Source: Datisca glomerata
Taxonomy: Eukaryota; Streptophyta; Magnoliopsida; Cucurbitales; Datiscaceae
Assembly: GCA_003255025.1 (NCBI GenBank)
Contig: QANY01013389.1
Location: 453,106 to 517,105, forward strand
DNA: 64,000 nucleotides
Reading direction: 5' to 3'
Positions 46,034-57,542 of this stretch are shown in pieces (position 1 is the stretch's first letter; the number at the start of each line of letters is the position of its first letter). The notes beneath the pieces were generated by a model. That model was given only the letters and a program-made list of their open reading frames with translations, ran no database searches and had not been told where the DNA came from. Made by a program: the position numbers and the translations under genes.

Positions 46034-48267
46034 TTTGTTATGTTTGTTGTGTAAAAGTTTCCACTTTACTGGTATTTATTTAATTGAATTTGATCATTCC
46101 ACATCTTTTGGGTTTTACTTGAACTTGGTTAGTGTTTAAGCCTATGATCAATCGTTAGAAGTTGAAGATGCACATTTAATGTAGGAAAGTTTCTTTTGTC
46201 TCTGGGCATGAATGACCTAGAAAATGTGCATTTCCAGATTAAAACAATACACTATTGGTTGAGTTTTCCAGATTTAGGAATGTGCCAATCTGGATATCTA
46301 AACTTAGTCGAAGAACATCTATTAAAATAATTTACATATGCACTAAGTTCGAGTTCTTTGTAAGGGATGTTGTCAAAGTAAGCTTTTACCTGGACAAAAT
46401 AGGCTATTGTTTCTAAGAATGAAGTAATTTGGCATACATTTGGGTGAGGTTCGAATGAGGAATGGAGTCAAAATGGGAAAGAGCTTTTGAAATGAAGTAG
46501 TTTTTAAGTAAATACTAGTGGGGTTTGGATCGTGGAATGAAGTTGGTTGGATCAGAATGGGAAATGAATTTGTTTGGAGTACATAGTACATTTTGGTGCG
46601 GTTTGGATTGCGGAATGGAATCAAAATGGAAGTGGGAATGGCAATGGCATGGATAGAATTAGGTTTGGAATCATTGGGTTGTTTATTACATGACTACAAT
46701 AATTTGGTTTACAATGACATCCACCTCAATTATACAATGACAACTGCCTACAATCTGTCAAAAGAAAATAGTGTAGGGTGAAGCAATTTGAGTAAGATGA
46801 CAGCTCAAAAATTAACTGTCAATTGCCAACTAATTTTTGGGCTGTCATAATAGCTTCTTATAATGATATAAAAAATTACTAAAATTCATTTTATTTATGA
46901 AAACACCATCCTATTTAATCCTTCATAAACCCTAATTTTACTTAGTTTTCTTTCTCTTTAACAAAGGCGACAGGAGATCAGTGGCGATTAGCAAGACATG
47001 ACATCGTCTCCTTCGATTTCCCTTTTTCCCATAAACTCGTCTCAGATCTACCTTTCTTCTTCTCCCTTGCCTCTCTGGTCTCAGATCTTCCTCTCTTCAT
47101 CTCTCTTGCCCTTATCGTCTCAATTCTGCCTTTCTTTTTCTCCCTTACCTCTCTCTTCATGGCTCTTCGAGCTTTTTTGTTCGGGAGGGAGAAGCCAAGC
47201 CGGTGGAGGATTTGTCGGGATGAAGTAGGCGTTAGGTGGTCATCATACAAAATCCCTCCTCGTCAATGGAATCCCACATCGAACGGTGCACTTCAAAGTT
47301 TGTTGCTGTTCTTGATAGGCGTAGGGGGTGGGTATTCTTCATCCTTCATTTTCTGTCTTTTTTATCATGCTTTTGCACCCCGAAATTTGTTTATTATGTT
47401 TAATGTTTGATGAATAGAGAGAGAGGAACTCGAACCTTCATTATTGATCTACCTAGCCGTCCAAATCCAATTTTCCACACAGAAAATCAGTCAAATTTAA
47501 GAGAAAGATTATGATCCTGTACGATGCATTGGCTATTAGATCTCTTGCTCTTGTAGTAACTATTGTACTGCATCTTTTTTAATCCTTTTACATTGATTTT
47601 CTCGGGATAGTTTATAAGCTGAAACTAACTATTTGCCATGAACGTTTTTAAAAGACAAGCTAGTAAAATTAAGTATAAACTAGCAAAGCAGCAACATGTA
47701 CTTTGTGAATAACCATTTAATTTTGGTCTTTAATTTCTTTATTTTTTGTTGGTCAATTCGTCTACTTGTTCTTTGTGTTACGAGTAAATGAGAGTAGTAG
47801 AGATTTATAGAACGTTGAATTTGATAGAAATTGTCATTTTTTTCATGGAAAATGGAAGAAAAATAAGCGAATCATTAATGTTGTTGGTACCCATATCTAC
47901 CAAAATGGTAGATGAGAAAATGACAGCAAAGGATATTTGAGATCACTTCTTTATTCTCAACAATGAGAAAAAGCTAAATCCATCAAATTAAAACCTAAAT
48001 CTACGGTAGAACCTATTAAATAAACGTTTCCGTTTTAGCAAATATGAGAAAAGAGGAAACTCTGAAGTGCAATATTTGATAATTCTATAATTTCTCAATT
48101 TATTAAGGATATCTTTGGTGGTACTAGCAGTAGGATGATAGTGAATAGGAAGATCAATATGCATACCGACAACTTCCTTCCTAATCATTTCTTGTTATGT
48201 TGTTTTATGAATATTGAAGCAAAAGAAAACAAATGATAATGCTAATTTTGTTTTTCTTGGATCTCAG
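45861..48267. other. Spacer with microsatellite and short tandem repeats
   Basis: Contains a (GT)n run at 45990-46026. Degenerate repeats around 46400-46640 are built on GGTTTGGATNGTGGAATG. A pyrimidine-rich block lies near 47030-47160. The segment 46797-46860 holds ATGACAGCT and its reverse complement, similar to words near 52490, which may be decayed terminal repeats of an element enclosing the captured gene fragments. No intact gene recognised. Confidence 0.45.
47041..47158. repeat. 39-bp tandem repeat, three copies
   Basis: Units begin CTCAGATCT or CTCAATTCT at about 47041, 47080 and 47119. On the minus strand they give a 13-residue repeat rich in Arg, Glu and Lys (REKKKGRIETIRA). Probably not coding. 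Confidence 0.7.
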
Positions 48268-48869
48268 GTTGTAATAAAGCAGTTTAGTAGGAGTGGTTAT
48301 GAAAGTTCAGGTGTGATGGTAAATGAAGCTGAGCTGCAAAGACATCAACAACTAGAAAAACTATATAGATCAACTCGTGCTGGAAGGGTAAAGAATTTTT
48401 CCCTTCTATTTATTGCTGTGTATAAATGATATTAAATCTCTTTTTATGGAAGAAGCTAAATGAGGTTGGTCTAGTATACCACTAAATATTTTTGTTGATT
48501 CCTTGATATTTATTGATCATTCATCTAGTCTTACAAATGTATTATATTATCCTCTCTGTTACCAGGATTTCCAAAACAATATTGTTAAAGCAGGATAAAC
48601 ATTTATAGCCATTGGCTACAAGCATATTAAGGCAGGTGAGTATTCTATTATCATCATCAGTCATGAATTTGTTTGTTATTGCACAAAGACTTTTTGGCCA
48701 ATCATGAACTTTGTGGTAGGCAAGCACCAAGCTGTCGGAGGATTGTTGCAACTATGGGGCTGAGAATATCAATGACAAAATACTAGTAAAGGCTGCATCT
48801 ATATATGGTGATGATCGTAAGCATGTGAAAAAAGAACAAGAAGATTTGATTAAGCTATTATCTTCACAG
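48268..48869 (+). pseudogene. Captured fragment of an SH3-domain-containing endocytic protein gene
   Basis: Three exon-like pieces keep splice signals: 48268-48387, 48566-48635 and 48720-48869, separated by GT-AG introns. Their translation has VVIKQFSRSGYESSGV, ELQRHQQLEKLYRSTRAGR, DFQNNIVKAG, then a stop, and TKLSEDCCNYGAEN. These match the N-terminal BAR-like coiled-coil part of plant SH3P1-type proteins, which act in clathrin-dependent trafficking and autophagy. The first exon, the rest of the BAR region and the SH3 domain are absent. An in-frame stop makes it non-functional. Retained introns show it came from DNA, not a processed transcript. Confidence 0.82.
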
Positions 48870-49236
48870 GTCAAACACAAGTATATGCTTTTATGTGTTG
48901 TCTTGAATGTTTTACCTGCCACTTACGATAGTGACACCTCAAATAGGGGTCCTCCACCTACTAATTGTAGATAACCTTGGCCTTATTGTCTATATTTCGC
49001 AAACTTTGTGCTAGCATTCCAAACAAACTTGGCCTGACATGGAAGCATCACTACCCTAGTAGTGTCACTTTATGAAGCCCCCACTACCCTAATTTCCATC
49101 ATGATAGCACCTCTATGTTTTCCCTTCACATCGGGAACTCATCATTTTTTTCTCCCTTCTTGAAGCAAATATCAACATCATGTATGGCTTCTAATATTTA
49201 CATGTATTATATATTCATGGTGAGATTATATATATC

Positions 49237-50098
49237 TATGCAGTGGGATTATGTTGTGATTACTACACCAGAAGGTATTTTAGATCATGAAGAGGTTATC
49301 AAAAGAATGTGGGTGGTCAAGTTCTTGGGTATTTTCACTAGAGACACACGCATATAATCTTTTGTCCCTTGATAGAATATTTTGTATTAGTTTTTTTTGT
49401 CTTTCACCACTTAGAATCAGTTAAGCAATTTTTGTTTAAATATCCTGGCTAGACTTTGTATCCTAAAAAACATAATAAAACTAGAGCTCTTCTTGACATA
49501 AGCTCCTATTAGTTTCAATCTTTCAAAGTTTTTAAGTCCTCAAGCATGTAAGTAGCATAGATTACCTTTTATGTTTACATTATAAAATTTATAATATCAT
49601 TTTATTTTGAAATGCAGGGCAAGTAGGCTTGCCAGAGAACATCATGATGATTTAGCCCAATTTATGTTAGGAATTGGTTATGCAACTGAAGTTCTTCATA
49701 AACCTGGAATATCAAAGAGGTAAAAAAATTTTGAACTCTACAACCTTTCTTAAGACAATTTTTTTTATCAAAGCTGATGATATCCTGAAGTGGTAATTTT
49801 ATTTAACATCTTTTATTGGTTTCTATATTTTTATTTTGGCAGGTTGGAGTTTGATATGGTGATGCAAAGTAATGATTTAAAAAGAGCTTCGTTGAGTTGT
49901 AGTATTGATGTGTTAAACTTGTACAAACTCATAGACGACCAACGTTGAAGAGCTTGGTTGAGCTGTGGAACAAAACACTATAGAAGGAAATTGAGCACAC
50001 TAAACACACATAGATAGATGCCACAACTGCTTTTCTGGCATCTCTCGAGGAACCAAAACTCCCAAGCTTGGCAGAAGTAGGGAAGAACTTTTATACAG
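49237..50098 (+). pseudogene. Captured fragment of a WD40/transducin-like gene, copy 1
   Basis: Exon-like pieces follow splice acceptors: 49620-49720 gives SRLAREHHDDLAQFMLGIGY and LHKPGISKR, then a GT donor. 49843 onward gives LEFDMVMQSNDLKRAS. About 49935-50098 gives RPTLKSLVELWNKTL, two stops, and AFLASLEEPKLPSLAE. These resemble the C-terminal, non-propeller part of a large plant WD40 protein of the type encoded by Arabidopsis At3g50590. A piece at about 49246-49356 (YVVITTPEGILDHEE) is exon-like but not assigned. The middle of the gene is missing between the last two pieces. Non-functional. Confidence 0.78.
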
Positions 50099-50802
50099 GT
50101 TTTCATTTTCCTCTTTAATTTTCCAATTTTCATTGAGTTGTACACGAAACTAAATTTCTTGAAGATGAGAGAACTGACAAATTTTTATATCTCATAAATG
50201 AATTTCGCTAAATATTTTATGCATTTTTTGAGTTATTATTTTATATACAGCTTAGTTCTTATGAAAAATTGTATAAGAAATACATATGTGGATGTGTGTG
50301 TGTGTGTATAAATGTATGATGTATGTATGTATGTTTGCATATGACTCGGTTGAATCATTGCCATAAAGATTTACTAATAATTTTTAGTTCTGTTTGTGTT
50401 CATTGAGAACTAGACAAGTTTCATGTTTTTTTTTTGGAGTTGCTATCATTTTCAACAACTATCGTATTATAAAGACATTGGTAGGTCTTAATGATCCACA
50501 ATGGAATAAGGTAAGCCTACAAAAAAAATAGAATAAGATATACTTGTTATAGGTATTGAACTTTTATAAAAAAAAAGCTTGTTTTAGGTGTTGATTAAAA
50601 GTTATTTTGACATTAATATATATAAAAAATCTGTCGTGAGAAGGTAATTAAATGAAAAAAATTGTCATGGAAAAACATTTTTTTCTTTTCAATGACAGTT
50701 GTTTTCTTAAAAATAATTTGGACATTAGATGTTGGGGATTCCCCGTTGTTTAAATACTTTTTGCGGCACCTATGATGACGGGGATTCCCCGTCATCTAAT
50801 AG

Positions 50803-51660
50803 CTATGCAGTGGGATTATGTTGTGATTACTACACCAGAAGGTATTTTGGATCATGAAAAGGCTATCAAAAGGAATATGGATGGTCAAGTTCTTGGGTAT
50901 TTTCACTAGAGACACATCTCATATAATCTTTTGCCCCTTGATAAAATGTTCTCTATTAGTTTTTTTTTGTCTTTCACCAGTTAGAATCAGTTAAGCAATT
51001 CTTGTCTAAATATCCTGGCTAGACTTTGTATCCTGAAAAACATAATAAACTTAGATCTCTTCTTGATAGAAGCTCCTAATTGTTCAATCTTTCAAAGTTT
51101 TTAATTCCTCCAAGCATGTAAGTAGCATGGATTACCTTATATGTTTACATTAGAAAATTTGAGATATCATTTTATTTTGAAATGCAGGGCAAGTAGGCTT
51201 GCCAGAGAATATCAAGATGATTTAGCCTAATTTATGTTAGGAATAGGTTATGCAACTGAAGCTTCTCATCTACCTGGAATATCAAAGAGGTAAAAAATAT
51301 TTGAACTCTACCACATTTCTTAAGACCATTTTTTTATCAAACCTGGTGATATCCTGAAGTGGTAATTTTATTTAACATCTCTTATTGGTTTCTATATTTT
51401 TATTTTGGAAGGTTGGAGTTTGAACTGATGATGCAAAGCAATGATTTAAAAGAGCTTGGTTAAGTTGTAGTATTAATATGTTAAACTTGTACAGGCTCAT
51501 GGACGACCAACGTTGAAGAGCTTGGTTGAGTTGTGGAACAAAATGCTATAGAAGGAAATTGAGCACACTAAACACATAAAGATAGACACCACAACTGGCT
51601 TTCTCGCGTCTCTCGAGGAACCAATACTTACAACTTGGCAGAAGTAGGGAAGAACTTTTA
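50803..51660 (+). pseudogene. Captured WD40/transducin-like fragment, copy 2
   Basis: Same exon order as copy 1: about 51187-51289, 51412 onward and about 51496-51650. The last piece reads AHGRPTLKSLVELWNKML before a stop, preserving the Ala-His-Gly that copy 1 has lost. Splice acceptor and donor are kept at the first piece; the acceptor before the second is changed from CAG to AAG. Non-functional. Confidence 0.78.
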
Positions 51661-52269
51661 TACAAGTTTTCATTCTCCTATTTAATTTTTAAAATTTCAT
51701 TGAGTTGAGCACGAAACTAAATTTTGTGAAGATGAGAGAACTGACAAATTTTTATATCTCATAAATGAATTTCGCTAAATATTTTATGCTTTATTTGAGT
51801 TATTATTTTATATATGGCTTAGTTCTTGTGAAAAATTATATAAGAAATACATTTATGGAAGTGTGTGTGTGTGTGTATAAACGTATGATGTATGTATGTA
51901 TGTTTGCGTATGACTCAGTTGAATCATTGTCATAAAAATTTACAACAATTTTTAGTTGTCTTTGTGTTCATTGAGAACTAGACAAGTTTTATGTTTTTTT
52001 AGTTGCTATTATTTTCACCAAGAATCGTGTTATAAAGACATTAGTAGGTCTTAGTTATCTGTAATGGAATAAGATAAGCTTACAAAAAAATATTGGAATA
52101 AGATAAGCTTGTTATAGGTGTTAAACTTTTATAAAAAAAAAGATCTTGTTGTAGGTGTTGATTAAAAATTATTTTGACATTAATGTATATAAAAAAATAT
52201 GTCGTGAGAAAGTAATTAAATGAAAAAACTGTCACGGAAATGCATTTTTCGCTTTCCATGACAGTTTTT

Positions 52270-52450
52270 TTAAAATAATTTGAACATTAGATGATGGGGA
52301 TTCCCCGTCATCTAATAACTTTTGACAGCATCTATTATGATGGGGCTTTCATGTCATCTAATAACTTTTGGCGGAACCTATGATGATGAGAATTCTAGGT
52401 CATCTAATAATTTTTGTGGCACCATATTATGACGGTTTTTATTGGAAAAT
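52270..52450. repeat. Palindromic subterminal-type repeats
   Basis: GACGGGGATTCCCCGTC-like palindromes (here TGATGGGGATTCCCCGTCA) recur with the spacer word CATCTAATAACTTTTGNCGG, three to four times in 180 bases; a related pair ends copy 1 (50730-50800). Such motif clusters are typical near the ends of CACTA and some MULE elements. TTGTAGTAGTG at 52530-52540 could be a decayed terminus. Confidence 0.6.
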
Positions 52451-52990
52451 AGTAAATATAACAGCTCGATAGATGATAGGTGGCAAGCTGTCATTATAAC
52501 CTAGTTTTCACCTTCATTCAAGATCGAAATTGTAGTAGTGTTAGGAAAAAAGTCACTGTGGTGGTGGCTTTTTGGTCTCTATTTTTATGATAAAAAAGGC
52601 TTGTTTTATGTATTGATATTTCATGTCATTACTCAAACAAATATAGCAGACTCTAAGTTGCAACTTGTGTTATTTTGTATGGCAATGCTTGAGTCCTTGA
52701 CCATGAATATCTTAGAACTTGTTTTGATAATCATGATAAATTTAATGTGCTGTCCTAATGAGGTTTATATATGAATTTTGTTCAGGTGATGTGGATATCT
52801 AGCTTAGAACCCTGAAAAGTTGTTAACAATTTTGAAAAACATTAGGAGGTCTTGAAAACTCTATAAATGGCATGTTATCAAGGTGTCTAAAGTTAATTCT
52901 TATATGTTGATTGCTTATGCATGTTTATTGTCCACTATATGATTTGAAGTCTCAATAATTTTCATAAATATTTTAATTGATTTAACTTTT
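52451..52990. other. Spacer without recognised gene
   Basis: A 78-codon plus-strand frame from 52538 has hydrophobic, low-information content and no family match. No other signal seen. Confidence 0.4.
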
Positions 52991-52999
52991 TTATGCAGT

Positions 53000-53480
53000 G
53001 AGAAGTTTATAACAAAATGGATAAAAGTTAGATAAGTATTGAGAATAGAGCACGTCCAGAGTATAGACTAGGAGTAAAAATATTTTTGTGTAAGAACGAT
53101 TTAGAATTTGATGGCGAAATGACTAATGTTATGCGTTAAATGGATGCATCCTTCAAAAACTATCGAGACGGTCTCAGAAGGAAATATTTTATCCGTTGTG
53201 CTACATTAGAAGAGGAGGCACAAGCGAATGTACCACCGGGTGTTACAGTAAGTGATTGACACTGACTCGCTGACTCATGGAATACTCCTCAATGGCAGGT
53301 ATTAATATTTTTACAATTGATCATTAATTATATTGAAAGTGCATTTGTTCGATCACTTCTCATGCAATTTATAATTTAAGTTAGGCAATGAGTGAGCAAA
53401 ACAAACAAAATCGAGCAAAAATAACATAGTTCACGCCACTGGCTCAAAAAGTATCACCAACAAGTGGAATACGAGGAGGT
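53000..53480 (+). pseudogene. Plant transposase (Ptta/En/Spm, Transposase_24-like) fragment
   Basis: Translation of 53040-53260 in broken frames gives RPEYRLGVKIFLCKNDLEFD, MDASFKNYRDGLRRKYFIRC, ATLEEEAQANVPPGVT and SWNTPQWQ, then an intron-like gap, then MSEQNKQNRAKIT and further words from 53388. This order (ASFKNYR..., PPGV, W-TPQWQ, NK-NR) is that of the plant ORF accompanying CACTA transposases. Several stops. The glutamine-rich tail seen near 54310-54440 (EQMALLMEQNKKYDALLMEQ) fits the end of the same ORF. Confidence 0.75.
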
Positions 53481-53489
53481 ACAAATCAT

Positions 53490-54930
53490 TTATATTAGAG
53501 AAAGAATGCATCAAGACTCCTGTTCTACTTCTTGTAAATTATTTTCTGATTTTTGGTATTGTCATTAGGTGTTAGGCCCTACATAAGATTGAATTTATTG
53601 GGTATTGTGTTTGCATGATTTCTGAATATCCATGCCCATTTGTTCTGATGATTTGAGTGCTGAATATCCATGCCCTTTTTGTTCCAAAGATTTTGATCTT
53701 GTTGGGTTGTGTTGGGTTGTGCTTCCATATTGCTGATGCATTTTTCTATGGATTTTGGCTTCATTGCATTAATTTCCTCTTATTTAACCTGAATGGTTCA
53801 ATGTGGAATGTGGAAATTTCCTCTTAATTTCCTCTCTCTGGTGGTCTTTATATATTAATTATCACCTTTTGCATTATGAGATCGAACCTTCTATTGATGG
53901 ATCACTGAATATCAGGTTATGTGGTCTCAGTTACTAATATTTCACTCTTCAATTTTATCACAATTTGATTTTCGGCATCTTGTTTGAATCTCATGATTCT
54001 GTTTTAACTTCATTTTTGATTCGATGCAGTCGTCATTAGCTGCTTTGCGTAGTTCAAATGAGATCCACAGGGTTATTGACTTTGAGAGGTGTTATATAAA
54101 TGTCTAGTTTCCTTTCGCCTTGTTAATACTTTCTTACTGCTTAAATTACCTCCACTGCCAAAATTGCAATTGCATGGGTTAATTAATCAGTTGGAAAAGA
54201 GACGGATTATGGCTAAGAACACCCCCCCCCCTTCTTTGCCATGCTTTTAAGGTTTCCATGTTATTGTGTATGAATACTTTACTCAGTCTTGTCAATTTGT
54301 ACGTCCTAAGAAATCAGAGGAGGATCATGCTGCAAAAAAATTAGAAATATAATCGTTAAAAGGAACAAATGGCTTTGTTAATGGAACAAAATAAAAAATA
54401 TGATGCTTTGTTGATGGAACAATATTAAAAAAAATGATACTTTTATCTCCCAATCATGACGAGTCAAGCTTCTTTTCTTAATCAATCGTAGAATGAATAT
54501 TCTATTTCAGATGAACTAAGTAGGGATTCATCAATGAGAGATGTAAATTCTAGTATACTTTGTCTCTTTTGTACATATAATACTTTCTAATGTATAATAC
54601 AGTGATAAATGCTATTCTTTTTTGTGCAGTAGGTGGAGATAAAATTGAAGTGAAGACATGTCTATTTTTTATACTTTCTTTTGTGAGCTAATATTATTGG
54701 ACCATCATAATAGTTATTAGGTTATATTTTGAGATGAACACTATTATGTTATGCATTAAATTTATGATTTGAATATCAACTTTTAAACTTTCTATGAATG
54801 CAAGAAATATTACTTTATAGTAATTTCATCTTTCTTAATAGTGAATATTCTCTATAAATATGCAATGAAATGATGTTTCTCTGATCCTTTAAGACTAGTG
54901 AGTTGAATGATTAGTCATATTTTTTCGACC
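53490..54930. other. CACTA interior with introns and possible captured exon
   Basis: Mostly intron-like, T-rich DNA. A segment at about 54030-54092 between TGCAG and GTGTTAT reads SSLAALRSSNEIHRVIDFER and looks like an isolated exon of unknown origin. A run of ten C's lies at about 54222-54231. Confidence 0.4.
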
Positions 54931-54939
54931 AAGCTAGAC

Positions 54940-55321
54940 CGTTGAAAATTGTCTATTTTATTGACGGTTTTGAGATCGTCGAATTTAATTTTTTTGACAA
55001 ATAGGATTGTAAAAAATAAATCTACTTACACTCTTTTGCGACGGTCATTCACCGTCGAAGTTGACTTGACAAACCGTTGAAAAATATTAGCGTCGAAACA
55101 AGTAACATTTTATACTCATTTATTTCGACGGTCAGAACCGTCGAAAAAAATATTGATATTTATTAAAGGTCAGCCAAAACGTTGAATATTATTTTTCGAT
55201 AATATTTGTTTTGATGTTTGACAACGATCATTCTGACCGTCAGTAAATGAATTTTCAAAAAAAATTTGTGACCATATTTATCGACGATTGTGATCGTAGA
55301 AACAAGACTTTTCTTGTAGTG
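54940..55321. repeat. CACTA subterminal repeats and right terminal inverted repeat
   Basis: CGACGGT and its complement ACCGTCG recur, often paired as hairpins: GACGGTCATTCACCGTCG near 55034 and TCGACGGTCAGAACCGTCGA at 55124-55143, with weaker versions at 54937, 54962, 55070 and 55215. In CACTA elements such motifs bind the element's own regulatory protein. The last 14 bases are the terminal repeat; the next three bases, ACT, would be the target duplication. Confidence 0.8.
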
Positions 55322-56341
55322 ACTATTATTTTTATAAACCCCGGATACTACATCTCCTATTTAAGAAAACTAGAACTAAATGGAAAAGATCCCATAACTT
55401 CATGTAGTCATTTGCTTCACCAAGTAAATAATAAATTCCCCAATATAAGAGAAAATACTGCCATTTTTAGACTGTCTCCTCGAGATAGTGAAAACTCTGC
55501 ATGTAAGTACTTTACGCATGGACATTTCGAGTTATATAACCCATAATTATAATTATAAGGCATGAAAAGTAACCAACAGATCCCCCAAAAGTCAAAACTC
55601 AACCTAGCAAAACCTTGAAGTGCATAATCTCTCCATAACTTCTAAAGCTTCTACTGGCTGAAGAATTTCAAAATTAATATGTATTCAAAGTTCTTACTTA
55701 AGCATGCCTAAAAGCATAACTTCTAAATCTCTGCATACTTCGCCTTCTACCTAAGTTGCACAAGAAATGCCCAAAGCTAATCTCAAGAAACGGTGAAGCT
55801 TCATATAGTCTTTCTTTCCCGTTGCAAGTAGTTTCTCACTATGCAAATGCTCCCAATTTTCATCTATGGAGAGACGGGAGGTGGCTCTCATCCTTCATCA
55901 ATCTCAACCCACTTAGTTCCCTTTATAGGACTATTTACCAACTCTTGCTCATGTCAAATCAATACATGTTTGTTTACTTTACTCTCAAATTTTTTTATCA
56001 ATTAAGTTTTTAAACTTTGGATTCGATTTAGTCCAGCATTTACTGTCCTTGATGCTATTTCGGATATGACCTTTAATAACACCTGATACACATATATATA
56101 TGATCTCGTCATTTATACTTCTCGGATAAAACTATCCGAGATCATCAAAACATGCAAGAGATGGATAAGGCTATGCAAGCAAATGCAGAGAAGAAGTTTA
56201 ATTCATGCAGTTTAGATTTAGATGATCCAGATCGAATGATTAAAAATGTAAAAAAAATAAAATTACATTTACTGTAAACAATTCCACTTAATCTACATTG
56301 TCAAAATCTGATCGGATATTTAAGAAGGACCGAATCGCCCC
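55322..56341. other. Spacer between CACTA end and Gypsy-like LTR
   Basis: Frames of 60-100 codons on both strands have no family resemblance. A hairpin, CTCGGATAAAACTATCCGAG (56123-56142), stands out. No gene recognised. Confidence 0.4.
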
Positions 56342-56903
56342 TATTTCAGGGTTTTAGGGTGATGTGTGTATGAGTGATCTAGTCTATACCAAGTATGCCT
56401 GGGACGTGAAAGTTGGTGGTCAGAATGTGAAAAACAAGCAACCTTAAACAGTCATCGGAAGGTGACAAATGCCTTTAAGACTCTGAGGTATGTGAGAAAC
56501 TCGATGAGAGAATATTGTCGAGGTTTTTTTGTCTAGGGATCGGTGATGAGTTATCACCTCAATAATGATACCAATGGTCTTTTATATAGACGGGACCAGG
56601 TGGAGTCCGTTAGTACGCCATCGTGGTAATCACGTGACAACAATGTGAACACATCTAACACGTGCATCATAAACTTAAAACGACGCCACATTAATAAATG
56701 TGGTCACACCTCATTCTCTCAACTGGTCATGCCTCAGTGACATCGAGTAGTCGGATCACAGACGTTGGACTCACATTACATAACGGACCCCGAAGAAGAC
56801 TCCATGCCGCCGAGTTTCTCCGGTAGTGGAACAAATGACAAGATACGTGCAAACGGAGCACGGGCTGCCAACCATGGGGATGGGGTGAAGGCCGACGACC
56901 TGT

Positions 56904-56936
<33 letters not shown>

Positions 56937-57537
56937 GAGGCTCCCCCAACCCACCGTGGCCGCGGATTGGGCTACCCCAACCCACCACGTTTATGATCAG
57001 ACTCTTAAAAGTCAGGTTGCGTCTTTTTTACCCTCCTCTTCAGAGGGTGGCATATCCAAGATGCCTAAGGTGGTCAAACTCGTAGAGTAATTCTTCTATC
57101 TTGGTATAGCTTAACTTTGTCTTAATCCTACTAGACCACGATCCCCAGATTGTTTAGGCAAGGAAGAGCCTTCGAGCCTTTGTCACTTAGCTCGAAGACG
57201 AGACTCAACACTTGACATATGATCTCGAAATGGGCTCACCACTTCATAGGTCCAGGCGCGACCCTTATAAATGTATTCACTACTATCCTATTTCGGCTTT
57301 ACCATCTCACGTAAGCGCCACGTGGGTGTATTTAGACGCCACATGTTCAATCTTGACACATCGCTCCCAATGACACAGATCCATATCTACATTAGTCCCA
57401 TTTACAAGATCAAATGTGTAGCAATCGAACTTGATCATAGTCCATTCATGCGTTGTGGTCTTCGTTGATGAGACATATGTTCAACTGTGATGGTCGACTT
57501 TTCTGTTGTAGTCCCTGGCTAGATGTGATGATGTACA
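56342..57537 (-). repeat. Gypsy-like LTR copy 1 (about 1196 bp, full length)
   Basis: Starts at the position equivalent to TGTTTCGGGG of copy 3 (here TATTTCAGGG) and ends GATGATGTACA. Contains a run of 30 consecutive G's at 56905-56934. Confidence 0.88.
56905..56934. repeat. Uninterrupted 30-base G run
   Basis: Within LTR copy 1. The same position in copy 2 has 12 G's (58051-58062) and copy 3 has no run. The tract creates poly-Pro or poly-Gly frames that are not genes. Confidence 0.9.
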
Positions 57538-57542
57538 ATTAT

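Larger units (their letters stand above)
49237..52310 (+). repeat. Tandem duplication of about 1.5 kb carrying the WD40 fragment
   Basis: 49237-50801 and 50803-about 52310 match base by base with scattered differences. Both begin CTATGCAGTGGGATTATGTT and carry GCAAGTAGGCTTGCCAGAGA, a (GT)n/(GTAT)n tract and the GGGGATTCCCC palindrome at the end. Confidence 0.9.
52991..55321 (+). mobile_element. CACTA (En/Spm-type) element, right part
   Basis: Ends at 55321 with CTTTTCTTGTAGTG, the reverse complement of the CACTACAAGAAAAG tip used by many plant CACTA elements. It is preceded by a dense block of subterminal repeats and a plant-transposase fragment on the plus strand. The left CACTA tip was not found; the captured gene fragments at 48.2-52.3 kb may belong to the same element or to an older one beside it. 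The start coordinate is the first transposase-like sequence. Confidence 0.72.

Noticed and set aside
53579..53764. 61-codon minus-strand frame in the CACTA interior
   Set aside because: Gln/Asn-rich and repetitive, opposite to the transposase strand, with no family match; probably intronic.
56727..56988. Proline- and glycine-rich open frames across the G run
   Set aside because: They come from translating a homopolymer inside an LTR.
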